A DNA stretch of 64,000 bases, from contig JAJYMB010000062.1 of NCBI GenBank assembly GCA_021787365.1, positions 1 through 64,000 of the forward strand, in the 5' to 3' direction. The position numbers and the translations under genes are program-made. Positions 8,769 to 16,825 of the stretch are shown here, piece by piece; the stretch's first letter is position 1, and every line of letters begins with the position of its first letter. Source of the DNA: Actinomycetes bacterium. Its GTDB lineage: Bacteria > Actinomycetota > Acidimicrobiia > Acidimicrobiales > Palsa-688. Under the pieces are notes generated by a model, which saw nothing but the letters and a program-made list of their open reading frames with translations, searched no databases and had not been told where the DNA came from.

Positions 8769-9078
8769 TTGTCCTCCTGAATTGGTCCGACCCGGCGGGC
8801 AGCTCAGTGCCGGGGAGGGGGTTATTTTCAGCTGGTCCATATGCTCAACGACACTTGTGAGGGTTGTGTGAAGCTTGTGTGAGGACAACGCTCAGAGAAA
8901 AGTGCGAAAAATGCCAGTTCCCGATCAGGCCGCCCGTCTCCTGCATGGGACGAGACCGGCTCGCCGAGCTGGGGCTTCCCGGGTTGACAAGGCGTAGGGA
9001 CGCCGGCGAAACGGGGGTGCCCGCCGGCCAGCCCCTGGGCCCGGCGCAGAGCGCCGAGCCGACCGGTCCAGCCGCCCT
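8769..9078. other. Intergenic region between the LacI regulator and the DUF5666 gene
   Basis: No gene is supported here. It carries the 8854-8882 repeat block and presumably the promoter of the DUF5666 gene. The part next to the LacI stop (8890-9078) is GC-rich and shows no clear terminator. Confidence 0.45.
8854..8882 (-). promoter_or_regulatory. Three direct TCACA repeats at 11-bp spacing (OmpR/PhoB-type response-regulator box)
   Basis: On the minus strand TCACACA, TCACACA and TCACAAG recur with their starts exactly 11 bases apart. This matches the layout of PhoB/PhoP-type boxes. About ten bases beyond the last repeat is CATATG, which could act as a poor -10 box needing an activator. The DUF5666 start codon is about 85 bases downstream. 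Confidence 0.5.
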
Positions 9079-10182
9079 CTAGCGCGCCTCGCTCGACTGC
9101 CGGCAGACCAGCTCCGGCTCGATGACGACGTGCTCCTGGTGGCGCGAGCCGGTCCTCAACTGGTCGACCAGCACCTGGACGGTCGCCGCTCCGACCCTCT
9201 GGAAATCCTGGCGCACCGTCGTGAGGGGCGGTATGAAATAGGCCGCTTCGTCGATGTCGTCGAAACCGACTACGGCTACATCTTCGGGCACCCGCCGTTC
9301 CTTTTCGTAAAGGGCCCGCAAGACCCCGAGGGCCATCTGGTCGTTGGCCACGAATATGGCACTGGCGTCTGGGATTTTGGCGAGCACCTGCCCCGCTTCG
9401 TAGCCCGAGCGCGCGGTCCAGTCGCCGGCGAGCGGGGGGACGACGTCGGCACCGGCGGCGAGGAGAGCCTCTCGCCACCCTGCCGTACGCCCCCGGGCCT
9501 CGAGCCACTCATCGGGGCCGGCTACGTGGAGGACCGTCTCGTGCCCCCGTGCCAGCAAGTGCTCGGTAGCCATCTTGCCCCCCGCGACCTGGTCGACTGT
9601 CACCACCGATACGTCCGCCTCGGGGTCGCCTTCGACCGCCACCACCGGCGTCCCCGTCGGGAGGTCGGAGAGGGCGTCGTGGGCCTGGCCGAAGGGGGCG
9701 ATGATGGCGATGCCCTCGACGGCCTGGGCCGACAGCCGGCGGATCGCTTCGGTCACAGACAAACGGTCGATCGAGTGCACGGCCACGACCGAGACGAAGT
9801 ACCCGGAGCGCTGCGCCGCGCTCTGGATGCCGAACATCGTGGACACCGGGCCGTAGAGGCTCGTGTCCAGGGCCACGACTCCGAGGGTCTTGGTGCGGCC
9901 GCTGGCCAGGGCGCGCGCCGCTGAATTGGGCCGGTAGCCCAGCTGCTCTATCGCGGCGAGGACCCTCGCCCGGGTGATCTCCCTCACGCTCGGGTGCTTG
10001 TTGAGCACCCTCGACACGGTTTGGTGGGACACCCCGGCGAAGCTCGCGACATCGGCTATGGAGGGCCGGCGGCCCTTGGGGCGAGCAGGAGGTACCCGGG
10101 GAAGCCCGAGGGTGCCAGTGGGCTCGCCGTTGAGAGCGCTAACTGCGCCCATGGGCCGGGGAGGCGCGTCCCGTGAGGTCAT
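9079..10182 (-). CDS. LacI-family transcriptional regulator
   Basis: A 367-residue repressor. An extended Pro/Arg-rich N-terminus of about 38 residues precedes the LacI helix-turn-helix (SIADVASFAGVSHQTVSRVL) and hinge (RPNSAARALASGRT). A sugar-binding domain follows, with FVANDQMALGVLRAL and AVVGFDDIDEA. It is divergent from the LarA-family gene and points towards the first importer and GMC genes. It therefore probably controls local sugar genes in response to a small carbohydrate. Confidence 0.92.
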   Translation of the reverse strand: MTSRDAPPRPMGAVSALNGEPTGTLGLPRVPPARPKGRRPSIADVASFAGVSHQTVSRVLNKHPSVREITRARVLAAIEQLGYRPNSAARALASGRTKTLGVVALDTSLYGPVSTMFGIQSAAQRSGYFVSVVAVHSIDRLSVTEAIRRLSAQAVEGIAIIAPFGQAHDALSDLPTGTPVVAVEGDPEADVSVVTVDQVAGGKMATEHLLARGHETVLHVAGPDEWLEARGRTAGWREALLAAGADVVPPLAGDWTARSGYEAGQVLAKIPDASAIFVANDQMALGVLRALYEKERRVPEDVAVVGFDDIDEAAYFIPPLTTVRQDFQRVGAATVQVLVDQLRTGSRHQEHVVIEPELVCRQSSEAR

Positions 10183-10341
10183 GTCCGTGCGCTACCCGGC
10201 GCCCCGTTGTGGCCCCGTGAAAACCCACTCCCAGCCGGCCCGGGGCCCGCGCCCGCCCGGTGCCGTGGCAGCCCCCTCGCCCTCCCCAGTAGGCTGTGAG
10301 GGCGACGCAACCTTGTCCCGGAGCAGGTCATAGTCCTTGGG

Positions 10342-11655
10342 GTGAACGGTAACATGCTCGCGCCTCGCGAGGGAAGACCCGTGGTGGTCCGCTTCCCCTA
10401 CGGCACCTCGGAACTGCCCGTCGAGCTCCCGGCGGGTACCTGCGTGGTGGCACCCGGTGACCAGAGCCCCGCGGCCGACCCGCTCGTGACCATACGTCAG
10501 TGCCTTCGCAACCCCGTCCGGGGGCCTGCTCTCTCCCAACTCGTCGCCCCCGGCGCGAAGGTGGCGATCGCGGTCTGCGACGGCACCCGCCCCCAGCCGA
10601 GGCGTCCCATGCTCGGGGCCCTGCTCGAAGAGATCGAGGGACGCGCCCGCTTGGAGGACGTCGTCGTGCTGGTGGCGACCGGTACGCACCGGGCGAACAC
10701 CCGTGCCGAACTGGAGGAGATGTTGGGACGGGACCTGCTCGGGGCCGTCCGGGTGGTGAACCACGACGCACGTGACCAAACCAACCTCGCCCATATGGGC
10801 ACGATGGGCGACGGGGTGCCCGTGGCCCTCAACCGTGAGTGGGCCGAGGCGGACGTACGCGTAACGACGGGGTTCGTCGAACCGCACTTCTTCGCCGGGT
10901 TCTCGGGGGGGCCGAAGCTCGTCGCGCCCGGCCTCGCCGGCTTGGAAACCACCCTCGTCCTCCACGACGCCAAGCGCATCGGGAGCCCCGCTGCCACTTG
11001 GGGAGTTCTGCGAGGGAACCCGGTGCACGACGACATCCGGGCGATCGCGGGAGCGACGGGGGTGCACTTTGCCTGTGACGTGGTACTCGACCGGAGGCAC
11101 AGGGTGGTGGCAGCGTTTGCCGGCGAACTTTTTGCCATGCACGAGGCCGCGACCGACATGGCCCGCCGGATCTCGGTCCGGCCAGTAAAACGCCGCTTCG
11201 ACGTCGTCGTGTCGTCCAACGCCGGGTTCCCTCTCGACCAAAACCTCTACCAGTGCGTGAAGGCGATGTCGGCGGCCTCGGAGGCCGTACGCCGAGGGGG
11301 CCTCATAGTCGTCGTCGCGGAGTGCCGGGACGGGTTCCCCGAGCATGGGGAGTTCCGGCGGCTGTTGGCGTCGGCGTCGTCGCCCGAGGACCTACTGGCG
11401 TCGCTCTCTGAGCGGTCACGGCGCGGCGAGATCGTCCCGGACCAGTGGCAGGCCCAGATCCTCGCCCGCGTGCTGTCCGGCGCGAGGGTCGGTGTCTTCA
11501 CCGGGGGGCTCAGTGCCCGCGAACTAGAGAGTGCATTCCTTTCCCCGGTCGACGACGTGTCGAGCACGGTGGCCGAAGAAATGGCTCAGGTGGGCCCGGG
11601 TGCGGCGTGCTGCGCCCTGCCCACCGGGCCCGAGACGATAGCCGCGGTCAGTTGA
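10342..11655 (+). CDS. LarA-family nickel-pincer racemase/epimerase (DUF2088)
   Basis: A 437-residue homologue of lactate racemase. Family residues are conserved: Asp80 and Arg83 in CDGTRPQP, His116 in GTHR, His182 in EPHFFAGFSGG, cofactor-anchoring Lys192, and His208. The usual GGRK around the lysine reads GGPK. The motifs NAGFPLDQNLYQCVKAMSAA and VPDQWQAQILARVL also match LarA closely. LarA enzymes use the nickel-pincer nucleotide made by LarB, LarC and LarE, none of which is in this window. GTG at 10342 and ATG at 10354 are both possible starts. The substrate may be lactate or another 2-hydroxy acid. Confidence 0.87.
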   Translation: MNGNMLAPREGRPVVVRFPYGTSELPVELPAGTCVVAPGDQSPAADPLVTIRQCLRNPVRGPALSQLVAPGAKVAIAVCDGTRPQPRRPMLGALLEEIEGRARLEDVVVLVATGTHRANTRAELEEMLGRDLLGAVRVVNHDARDQTNLAHMGTMGDGVPVALNREWAEADVRVTTGFVEPHFFAGFSGGPKLVAPGLAGLETTLVLHDAKRIGSPAATWGVLRGNPVHDDIRAIAGATGVHFACDVVLDRRHRVVAAFAGELFAMHEAATDMARRISVRPVKRRFDVVVSSNAGFPLDQNLYQCVKAMSAASEAVRRGGLIVVVAECRDGFPEHGEFRRLLASASSPEDLLASLSERSRRGEIVPDQWQAQILARVLSGARVGVFTGGLSARELESAFLSPVDDVSSTVAEEMAQVGPGAACCALPTGPETIAAVS

Positions 11656-11666
11656 GCTGACAACGT

Positions 11667-12437
11667 CTATGCCGGCGGCTCAGGCGGGCGCGCTGGCAGC
11701 CGGAGCGCAGCGAGGCCACCGTCTACCACCAGGTCCATCCCTGTGGTAGAGCCTGACGCGGGGCTGGCCAGGTAACAGATCGCGCCTGCTACCTCCTCGG
11801 CGCTTACGAGGCGGCCGTGCGGCTGGCGCGCGACGAGGGCGGCTCGCTCGGCCTCGGGATCTCTCGCCTGGGACAAGAGGCGCCCGACCCAGGGGGTGTC
11901 GGCGGTGCCCGGGCTCACGCAATTGACCCGGATGCCCTCGTGGAGGTGGTCAGCCGCCATTGCCCTCGTGAGCGCCGCCACGGCCCCCTTGGTGGCGCTG
12001 TAGAGCGCCCGGTTGGGCAGCCCCACGGTTGCCGCCACCGAGCAGGTGTTGACCACAGCTGCGTGCGGGGAACGCCTGAGCGAGGCTAGGGCGGCTCGGG
12101 TCACCCGCACGATCCCGAACACGTTGACCTGGAAGACTCTCAGCCACTCTTGGTCGCTGTTGTCGGCAACGGTCCCCTGCGCTCCGATGCCGGCGTTGTT
12201 TACCAGCACGTCGAGGCCGCCCAGGCTTGCGCACGCCGCTTCGACGGCCGAGCCAACGCTCTCGGAGTCAGTCACGTCACAGGCAAACGGCGTGAGCGGG
12301 GCGCCCGCCGGGGGCTCCATCAGGTCAAGGACGGCCACACGGGCACCCCGGCCGGAAAGCATGAGGGCGGTCGCCAGACCGATGCCCGACGCGCCACCCG
12401 TGATGGCGGCGGCCAGGCCTGAAAAGTCCTCTGCCAC
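11667..12437 (-). CDS. Short-chain dehydrogenase/reductase, probably in fucose breakdown
   Basis: A 256-residue classical SDR. The NAD(P) motif TGGASGIG is at residues 13-20, NNAG at 80-83, and the catalytic Ser133, Tyr146 and Lys150 (YSATK) are present. The GTG start lies four bases after the FucU stop, with GAGG upstream, so the two are translationally coupled. In non-phosphorylating L-fucose pathways SDR enzymes oxidise L-fucose or 2-keto-3-deoxy-L-fuconate. Either reaction would suit the neighbours, but specificity cannot be read from the sequence. Confidence 0.88.
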   Translation of the reverse strand: MAEDFSGLAAAITGGASGIGLATALMLSGRGARVAVLDLMEPPAGAPLTPFACDVTDSESVGSAVEAACASLGGLDVLVNNAGIGAQGTVADNSDQEWLRVFQVNVFGIVRVTRAALASLRRSPHAAVVNTCSVAATVGLPNRALYSATKGAVAALTRAMAADHLHEGIRVNCVSPGTADTPWVGRLLSQARDPEAERAALVARQPHGRLVSAEEVAGAICYLASPASGSTTGMDLVVDGGLAALRLPARPPEPPA

Positions 12438-12441
12438 AGCC

Positions 12442-12900
12442 TCAGCCCGCTCCCTCAGGCGTGATCGCGCCCTTTTTCAGCAGTACGTCCGCCCACCACC
12501 GGCGCTCCGTTGTCTGGACAACCGCATAGCAATGCTTGACGGCGGCGTAGAACTCATGGCGGCCGAGCGCGCCGAGGGGCAGGTGCCGTCCCTCCGCCGC
12601 ATCGACGACCGCTTGGATCTCCTGCTGGACCGGGGGCACCTCGTCCGGAGCACCCTCCACCTCCATGCGGACCGCAGGTTGCTCCACGAAGCTGTCGAGC
12701 GGGAAAAGGGAAAGGATGGCGGCGGTGGCCTCCGGCACGGAGGCCCCGGCCAACTGCAGCACCCTGCCGTGGGCCGTCTCCAAAGCGGTGCTCGTGGCTG
12801 GGAAGTTCGCGTCCACGACGGCCAAGTCGTCCCCGTGGCCCATCTCTGCCAGCACGCCGATCAGCTCCGGCGTCAGGAGCGGGTGGATCCCCTTCAGCAT
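12442..12900 (-). CDS. fucU: L-fucose mutarotase, RbsD/FucU family
   Basis: A 152-residue protein starting MLKGIHPLLTPEL, the typical FucU opening, followed by AEMGHGDDLAVVDANFPA. The C-terminal catalytic region reads RHEFYAAVKHCYAVV and then LLKKG. FucU interconverts the alpha and beta anomers of fucose. It follows the fucosidase by 47 bases and precedes the SDR, making a compact fucose-release and entry group. Confidence 0.92.
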   Translation of the reverse strand: MLKGIHPLLTPELIGVLAEMGHGDDLAVVDANFPATSTALETAHGRVLQLAGASVPEATAAILSLFPLDSFVEQPAVRMEVEGAPDEVPPVQQEIQAVVDAAEGRHLPLGALGRHEFYAAVKHCYAVVQTTERRWWADVLLKKGAITPEGAG

Positions 12901-12947
12901 TTGGCCTCGCCGCCTCTCCGCTTCACGCCCCTACTTTGCCACAGACG

Positions 12948-14246
12948 TCACCGGCGAAGGAAAAGCTCGATGACCGGGACGAGGACCTGAGGCCGTTGGA
13001 CCGGGACCTCCAAGGTGAGCGTCCCCGCCGGCAACCCGCCGAGCCGGGTGTTGAAGGCCTCTTGAGCGGGGTCGACCTCCTCGCGCTTCACCTCCGAGCC
13101 GTCGTGGAGCAACCTGGCGAAGCCGACCCGGCCCGCCAACCCGGGCAGGTGGAGGTGGCGGAACGGCCACGAGAACACGTGCAGGTAGAGGCGGTCGCCC
13201 TTCATCGTGTAACGGCAGTCCGGAGGCGGCACGAACGGGGCGGGGCCGCACCCATAGACAGAGGGGCTGTGGCGCCTCATCCAGCTGCCGATCTGGCGCA
13301 AGGTGGCGATGGCCCTCTCGTCGAGCTCGCCACGGCCGGTGGGGCCCACGTTCAAGAGGAGGTTGCCGTCCTTCGACACGCCGTCGACGAGCATCTTCAC
13401 GAGCATCTCCGGCGTCTTCCAGTCGAGGTTGTCCCGGTCGTAGCCCCAGCTGCCGTTGAGCGTCTGGCACGCCTCCCACAGGCCGCGCCCTCCGCCCACG
13501 GCCATGGTCGCGAACGGCTGGTACTGCTCGGGGGTCGCCACGTCACCCTCACCGGGCAGGTCGAGCCGGTCGTTCACGGCTATGCCCGGTTGGAGCCGGC
13601 GCACCAGCGCCAGCAGTTGCTCCGACCCCCAGTCCTCACGCCCCTTGTTGCCCCAGATCTCCGGGCGGCGCTCGGCCGGGTAGGAGAAGTCGAAGAACAG
13701 GTAATCGACCTTGCCGTAGCCGGTGAGCAGCTCGCTCACTTGGCCGTGCAAGTACTCGCGGTACTTGGCTATGTCCCGGCCGGCGTCTTTCGCCTTGAAC
13801 TCCTCGTCGTCGCGTCGCGGGTGGTAACCGTCGAGGGGGAAATCGGGGTGGTGCCAATCGATGAGCGAGTGGTAAAAACCGACCCGGAGGCCTTCGGCGC
13901 GGAAGGCCTCGACCATCGGTGCCAGCAGGTCGGCCCGGGCCGGGGTGTTCGTGGCCTTGTAGTCGGTGTACTTGGAGTCCCACAGGCAAAAACCTTCGTG
14001 GTGCTTGGTCGTCACGACGAAGTAGCGCATGCCCGCATTTTTCGCTTCCCTGGCCCACAGCGCCGGGTCGTACAGGTCGGGGTCGAAGTGCTCGAAGTAC
14101 ACGTCATAGTCCTCGTCGCGGATCCGCTCTCGGCTTTTCACCCACTCATGGCGTGCCGCCACCGAGTAGAGCCCCCAGTGGACGAACAAACCAAAGCGCG
14201 CCTCGTACATCCACTCGAGGTGGCCGGCCAACCCTTCTCTCGTCAT
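12948..14246 (-). CDS. Alpha-L-fucosidase, glycoside hydrolase family 29
   Basis: A 432-residue GH29 enzyme that releases L-fucose from glycans. ARFGLFVHWGLYSV near the start, TKHHEGFCLWDSKYT, GFYHSLIDWHHPDF, and the nucleophile region YLFFDFSYP (Asp in place of the usual WFDG context) are recognisable. KDGNLLLNVGPTGRGEL is the family's C-terminal barrel motif. There is no signal peptide at the chosen start, so it appears cytoplasmic and would need imported fuco-oligosaccharides. The start codon directly follows GGGAGGAG. A 10-base element shared with the GntR promoter lies just upstream. Confidence 0.92.
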   Translation of the reverse strand: MTREGLAGHLEWMYEARFGLFVHWGLYSVAARHEWVKSRERIRDEDYDVYFEHFDPDLYDPALWAREAKNAGMRYFVVTTKHHEGFCLWDSKYTDYKATNTPARADLLAPMVEAFRAEGLRVGFYHSLIDWHHPDFPLDGYHPRRDDEEFKAKDAGRDIAKYREYLHGQVSELLTGYGKVDYLFFDFSYPAERRPEIWGNKGREDWGSEQLLALVRRLQPGIAVNDRLDLPGEGDVATPEQYQPFATMAVGGGRGLWEACQTLNGSWGYDRDNLDWKTPEMLVKMLVDGVSKDGNLLLNVGPTGRGELDERAIATLRQIGSWMRRHSPSVYGCGPAPFVPPPDCRYTMKGDRLYLHVFSWPFRHLHLPGLAGRVGFARLLHDGSEVKREEVDPAQEAFNTRLGGLPAGTLTLEVPVQRPQVLVPVIELFLRR

Positions 14247-14257
14247 CTCCTCCCTTT

Positions 14258-14267
14258 CGGATGATTA
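14258..14267 (-). promoter_or_regulatory. AATCATCCGA element shared with the GntR gene promoter
   Basis: This 10-mer lies immediately upstream of the ribosome site of the fucosidase gene and recurs upstream of the GntR/FCD gene near 15275-15284, in the same orientation. It could be part of the regulator's operator, linking it to the fucose genes. Confidence 0.3.
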
Positions 14268-14401
14268 GGACCTCTTCAACTCACGCGGTGCGCGCGCCTG
14301 CCAGTCGGCACCTAGGCATGCGCCAGGGTCAAGCCTCTCCGGGGAGGGACCCTATGGCGGATAGCCGGGGGTGCTTCGCGGGTGCCGCAGAGGTCCAGTC
14401 A

Positions 14402-15199
14402 CTAGCCGCGCAACCGCTGCTCCGCCCCCCGCCTCGGGCGCGCCATGCCGTCACGCGGCTTCGCCCTGCCTTGTGGCCCGCGCCTCGCCTTCTCCGGCGA
14501 TAACTCGCGGACAACGCCGTTCGCTCCGTCGCGGGAGCGGACCGGCTTCCCCGGGCGCTCGTGCCCCAGGCTCGCTCGGCGGAGCCAGTCTTCGACGCCG
14601 GCGATGTGCGTTACTGCGCGCGCTGCAGCAACGTCGGGGTCGTGCCGGCGGAGCGCGTCGAGGATGCCCTCGTGCTCGACCAGGGTGCGCTCGGCGGCGA
14701 CCGGGTCTGTCACGCCCCGCCATACCCGGGCACGGTGGATCGGTCCGGCGATGGAGTCGAGGAGCGACACGAGGACGGGGTTGCCGCACAGGGCCACGAC
14801 CCTCCGGTGGAACTCCCTGTCCAGCTCGACGAACTCCGACGGGGGGAGGCCGGCGATCCCCGGGTCGAGGAACCGCTCCAGCGCCTCTATGTCCGCCGCG
14901 CCCGCCAGGCGAGCAGCGAGGGCGGTCGCCGCCGGCTCGACGATACGGCGCACTTCGAGGAAGTTGAGAACCGAATCGTCTTGGTGGAAGTCGGCAACGA
15001 AGCTCACCGCCTCGAGCAGCAGCTCGGGCCGGAGACTGGTCACGTAGGTCCCGTCGCCTTGGCGGACGTCCAGGATGCGGACAAAAGCGAGCGCCCGCAC
15101 GGCTTCGCGTAGCGAGCTGCGGGACAGGCCCAGGCGGCTTGCGAGCTCGTCCTCTTTGGGCAGCCTGTCCCCCGGCTTCAGCTCGCCGGAGACGATCAT
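14402..15199 (-). CDS. GntR-family regulator with FCD ligand domain
   Basis: A winged-helix GntR domain (ELKPGDRLPKEDELASRLGL, then SLREAVRALAFVRILDVRQG) is followed by an FCD all-helical sensor domain and a basic tail. Regulators of this type control sugar-acid and sugar genes. The first standard start is the ATG at 15199, but the reading frame continues upstream with RVTDEAIEKIKS, the conserved first helix of this subfamily. No ATG, GTG or TTG occurs there. Instead an ACG at 15236-15238 sits eight bases after a strong AGGAGGG. The true start may therefore be ACG or an ATG hidden by a base error. It lies upstream of the fucosidase operon on the same strand. Confidence 0.85.
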   Translation of the reverse strand: MIVSGELKPGDRLPKEDELASRLGLSRSSLREAVRALAFVRILDVRQGDGTYVTSLRPELLLEAVSFVADFHQDDSVLNFLEVRRIVEPAATALAARLAGAADIEALERFLDPGIAGLPPSEFVELDREFHRRVVALCGNPVLVSLLDSIAGPIHRARVWRGVTDPVAAERTLVEHEGILDALRRHDPDVAAARAVTHIAGVEDWLRRASLGHERPGKPVRSRDGANGVVRELSPEKARRGPQGRAKPRDGMARPRRGAEQRLRG

Positions 15200-15238
15200 G
15201 CTCTTGATTTTCTCGATCGCCTCGTCGGTGACTCTCGT

Positions 15239-15619
15239 GGCGCGGCCCTCCTGGTTTGCTGGCGAGCTTACATCGGATGATTCGCCCGGTGCCGCTCAGC
15301 CCACCCGGGGCTCGAGAAATGGCTGCTCCGTGCAAAAGTGGCGAGTGCGTTGCAAATAGCGCCCCGAAAGCGTCAGATGTGAGCGAGGGCGCCAGAAGTC
15401 AAGGGGTGGAAGGAAACAAATCGGTGCCGGCGGCACCGCCGGCACCGATTGAACGTTGCCTCGTGGCCCGGTGGGCCGTGGTGGAGGTGGCGCACCCGGA
15501 CGACTCGTGCCCCGGCCGGGTTCTGCTTCGACCCGGGGACGCCGGCGCCGACCCGGCGAGCACAGCCCCAGAAGCGGGCGTGGCCTTAGAACTTCACAAG
15601 TCCCGGGTCGGGAAACGGC
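15239..15619. other. Intergenic region between the GntR gene and the HtrA-type protease
   Basis: Holds the GntR ribosome site (15246-15252) and the AATCATCCGA element (about 15275-15284). Downstream is the HtrA-gene terminator at 15412-15450. No gene is supported. Confidence 0.5.
15412..15450 (-). terminator. Rho-independent terminator of the HtrA-type protease gene
   Basis: A perfect 15-base inverted repeat (15419-15433 and 15436-15450) is separated by two bases. On the minus strand it is followed by TTTGTTTCC, the U-rich tract expected after a hairpin. It sits about 170 bases past the protease stop codon and would also shield the GntR gene from read-through. Confidence 0.65.
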
Positions 15620-16825
15620 TCAGTCCACCGGCCCCTGGCCGAGGCGGGCGTGGATGGTCTCTGCCGCCGAACCCGTGTAGACCGTGAGCGTCAGCTCTTG
15701 GCCGGGCTTGTGCGACTTCACGACCTTCGACAGGGCCGCGGGGGTCTTGACCGCCGTGCCGTCGACGGCCGTGATCTCCTCGCCGGCTTGGAGCCCAGCG
15801 TTGGCCGCGCCGCTGCCGGGGTCGACCGCCTCCACCACCAAGCCGGGTTTGGTCGGCGTGGAGGGCCCGACGCCGTAGGGGTTGAAGCCGAAGGACCCGA
15901 AGCCGAAGGACCCGAAGCCGAAGGACCCGAAGGGATTGCTGCTCGCCTGCGAGCTCGAGACGACTGCGACACCCAAGAAGGTGGGGCGGCCGTAAACGAA
16001 GCCGGGCAGGTGCTCATGGGCCGCGATCTCGCCGGCGATCGTCCGCACGCGGTTGGAGGGGATGGCAAAGCCGAGGCTCGCCCCTACGGGCCCGGCCGAT
16101 GCCGCCGCCGTGTCCATCCCGACGACCTGGTCGCTGGCGTTGAGCAGAGGGCCGCCGGAGTTGCCGGGGGCGATCGGGGCGTCGGTTTGCAGGAGGCCGT
16201 GGAGGGTCTCCGGGTTGGCGCCCGTCTGGTCAGCGGCGGTGATCGTCCGCCCGGTCGCCGAGATTATGCCCTGCGTCACAGTGGGCTCGCCCCCGAGGCC
16301 AAGGGCGTTGCCGATCGCCACCACGGGGGTCCCCACCTGGACCGCAGAAGAGTTGCCCCACGTGACGGTCGGTAGATTGGCCACGCCGGTGACCCTTATC
16401 ACGGCTATGTCCTTGGTCGGGTCACTTCCCACGAAGGTCGCCAGGTGGGTACCGTGCCCAGGGATCGTGACCGATATACGGTCGGCGCCTGACACTACGT
16501 GGTTGTTGGTAACGATCTCCCCGTCCGGGCTCACGATCATGCCGGTCCCGGCACCCCCCGTTGCCCCACCGCCTTCCAGGGGGTCGAGCACAGTGTTGAC
16601 GTCCACGACCGCGGGCTCAACCGCCTTGGCCACCGCGGCCGTGTCGATCGAAGCGGGAGCGCCTACGGACTGGATGGGACGAGCGCTAGCCTCGGGCCGC
16701 GAAAACCTGGTGTGGCCTCCGGCCACCGTCGGCGCCGCCAGCGCCGTCCCGGCCCAGGGCCCAGCAAGAAGCGCCGCCGCCAGAGCGCACCCAGCACCAC
16801 TCGTAAATACCGACGCCTTGTTCAT
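15620..16825 (-). CDS. Secreted trypsin-like serine protease with PDZ domain (HtrA/DegP family)
   Basis: A 401-residue exported protease that probably degrades or refolds damaged envelope proteins. It has an N-terminal signal sequence (CALAAALLAGPWAGTALA), then the catalytic triad His109 (NNHVV), Asp139 (KDIAVI) and Ser223 (GNSGGPL). A C-terminal PDZ domain (GLQAGEEITAVDGTAV) completes it. A Phe/Gly/Ser repeat, FGSFG in three copies, links the two domains and comes from a 15-bp tandem repeat at 15885-15929. The ATG has AAAGGAGG six bases upstream. No membrane anchor other than the signal is seen. Confidence 0.92.
   Translation of the reverse strand: MNKASVFTSGAGCALAAALLAGPWAGTALAAPTVAGGHTRFSRPEASARPIQSVGAPASIDTAAVAKAVEPAVVDVNTVLDPLEGGGATGGAGTGMIVSPDGEIVTNNHVVSGADRISVTIPGHGTHLATFVGSDPTKDIAVIRVTGVANLPTVTWGNSSAVQVGTPVVAIGNALGLGGEPTVTQGIISATGRTITAADQTGANPETLHGLLQTDAPIAPGNSGGPLLNASDQVVGMDTAAASAGPVGASLGFAIPSNRVRTIAGEIAAHEHLPGFVYGRPTFLGVAVVSSSQASSNPFGSFGFGSFGFGSFGFNPYGVGPSTPTKPGLVVEAVDPGSGAANAGLQAGEEITAVDGTAVKTPAALSKVVKSHKPGQELTLTVYTGSAAETIHARLGQGPVD
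15885..15929. repeat. 15-bp tandem repeat (three copies) in the protease linker
   Basis: Unit AAGCCGAAGGACCCG, three consecutive copies, in frame. It encodes the repeated FGSFG linker of the HtrA-type protease. Confidence 0.8.

Noticed and set aside
12936-14264. Long plus-strand open frame opposite the fucosidase
   Set aside because: It mirrors the GH29 gene; the amino-acid composition is Arg/Val-rich without family motifs.
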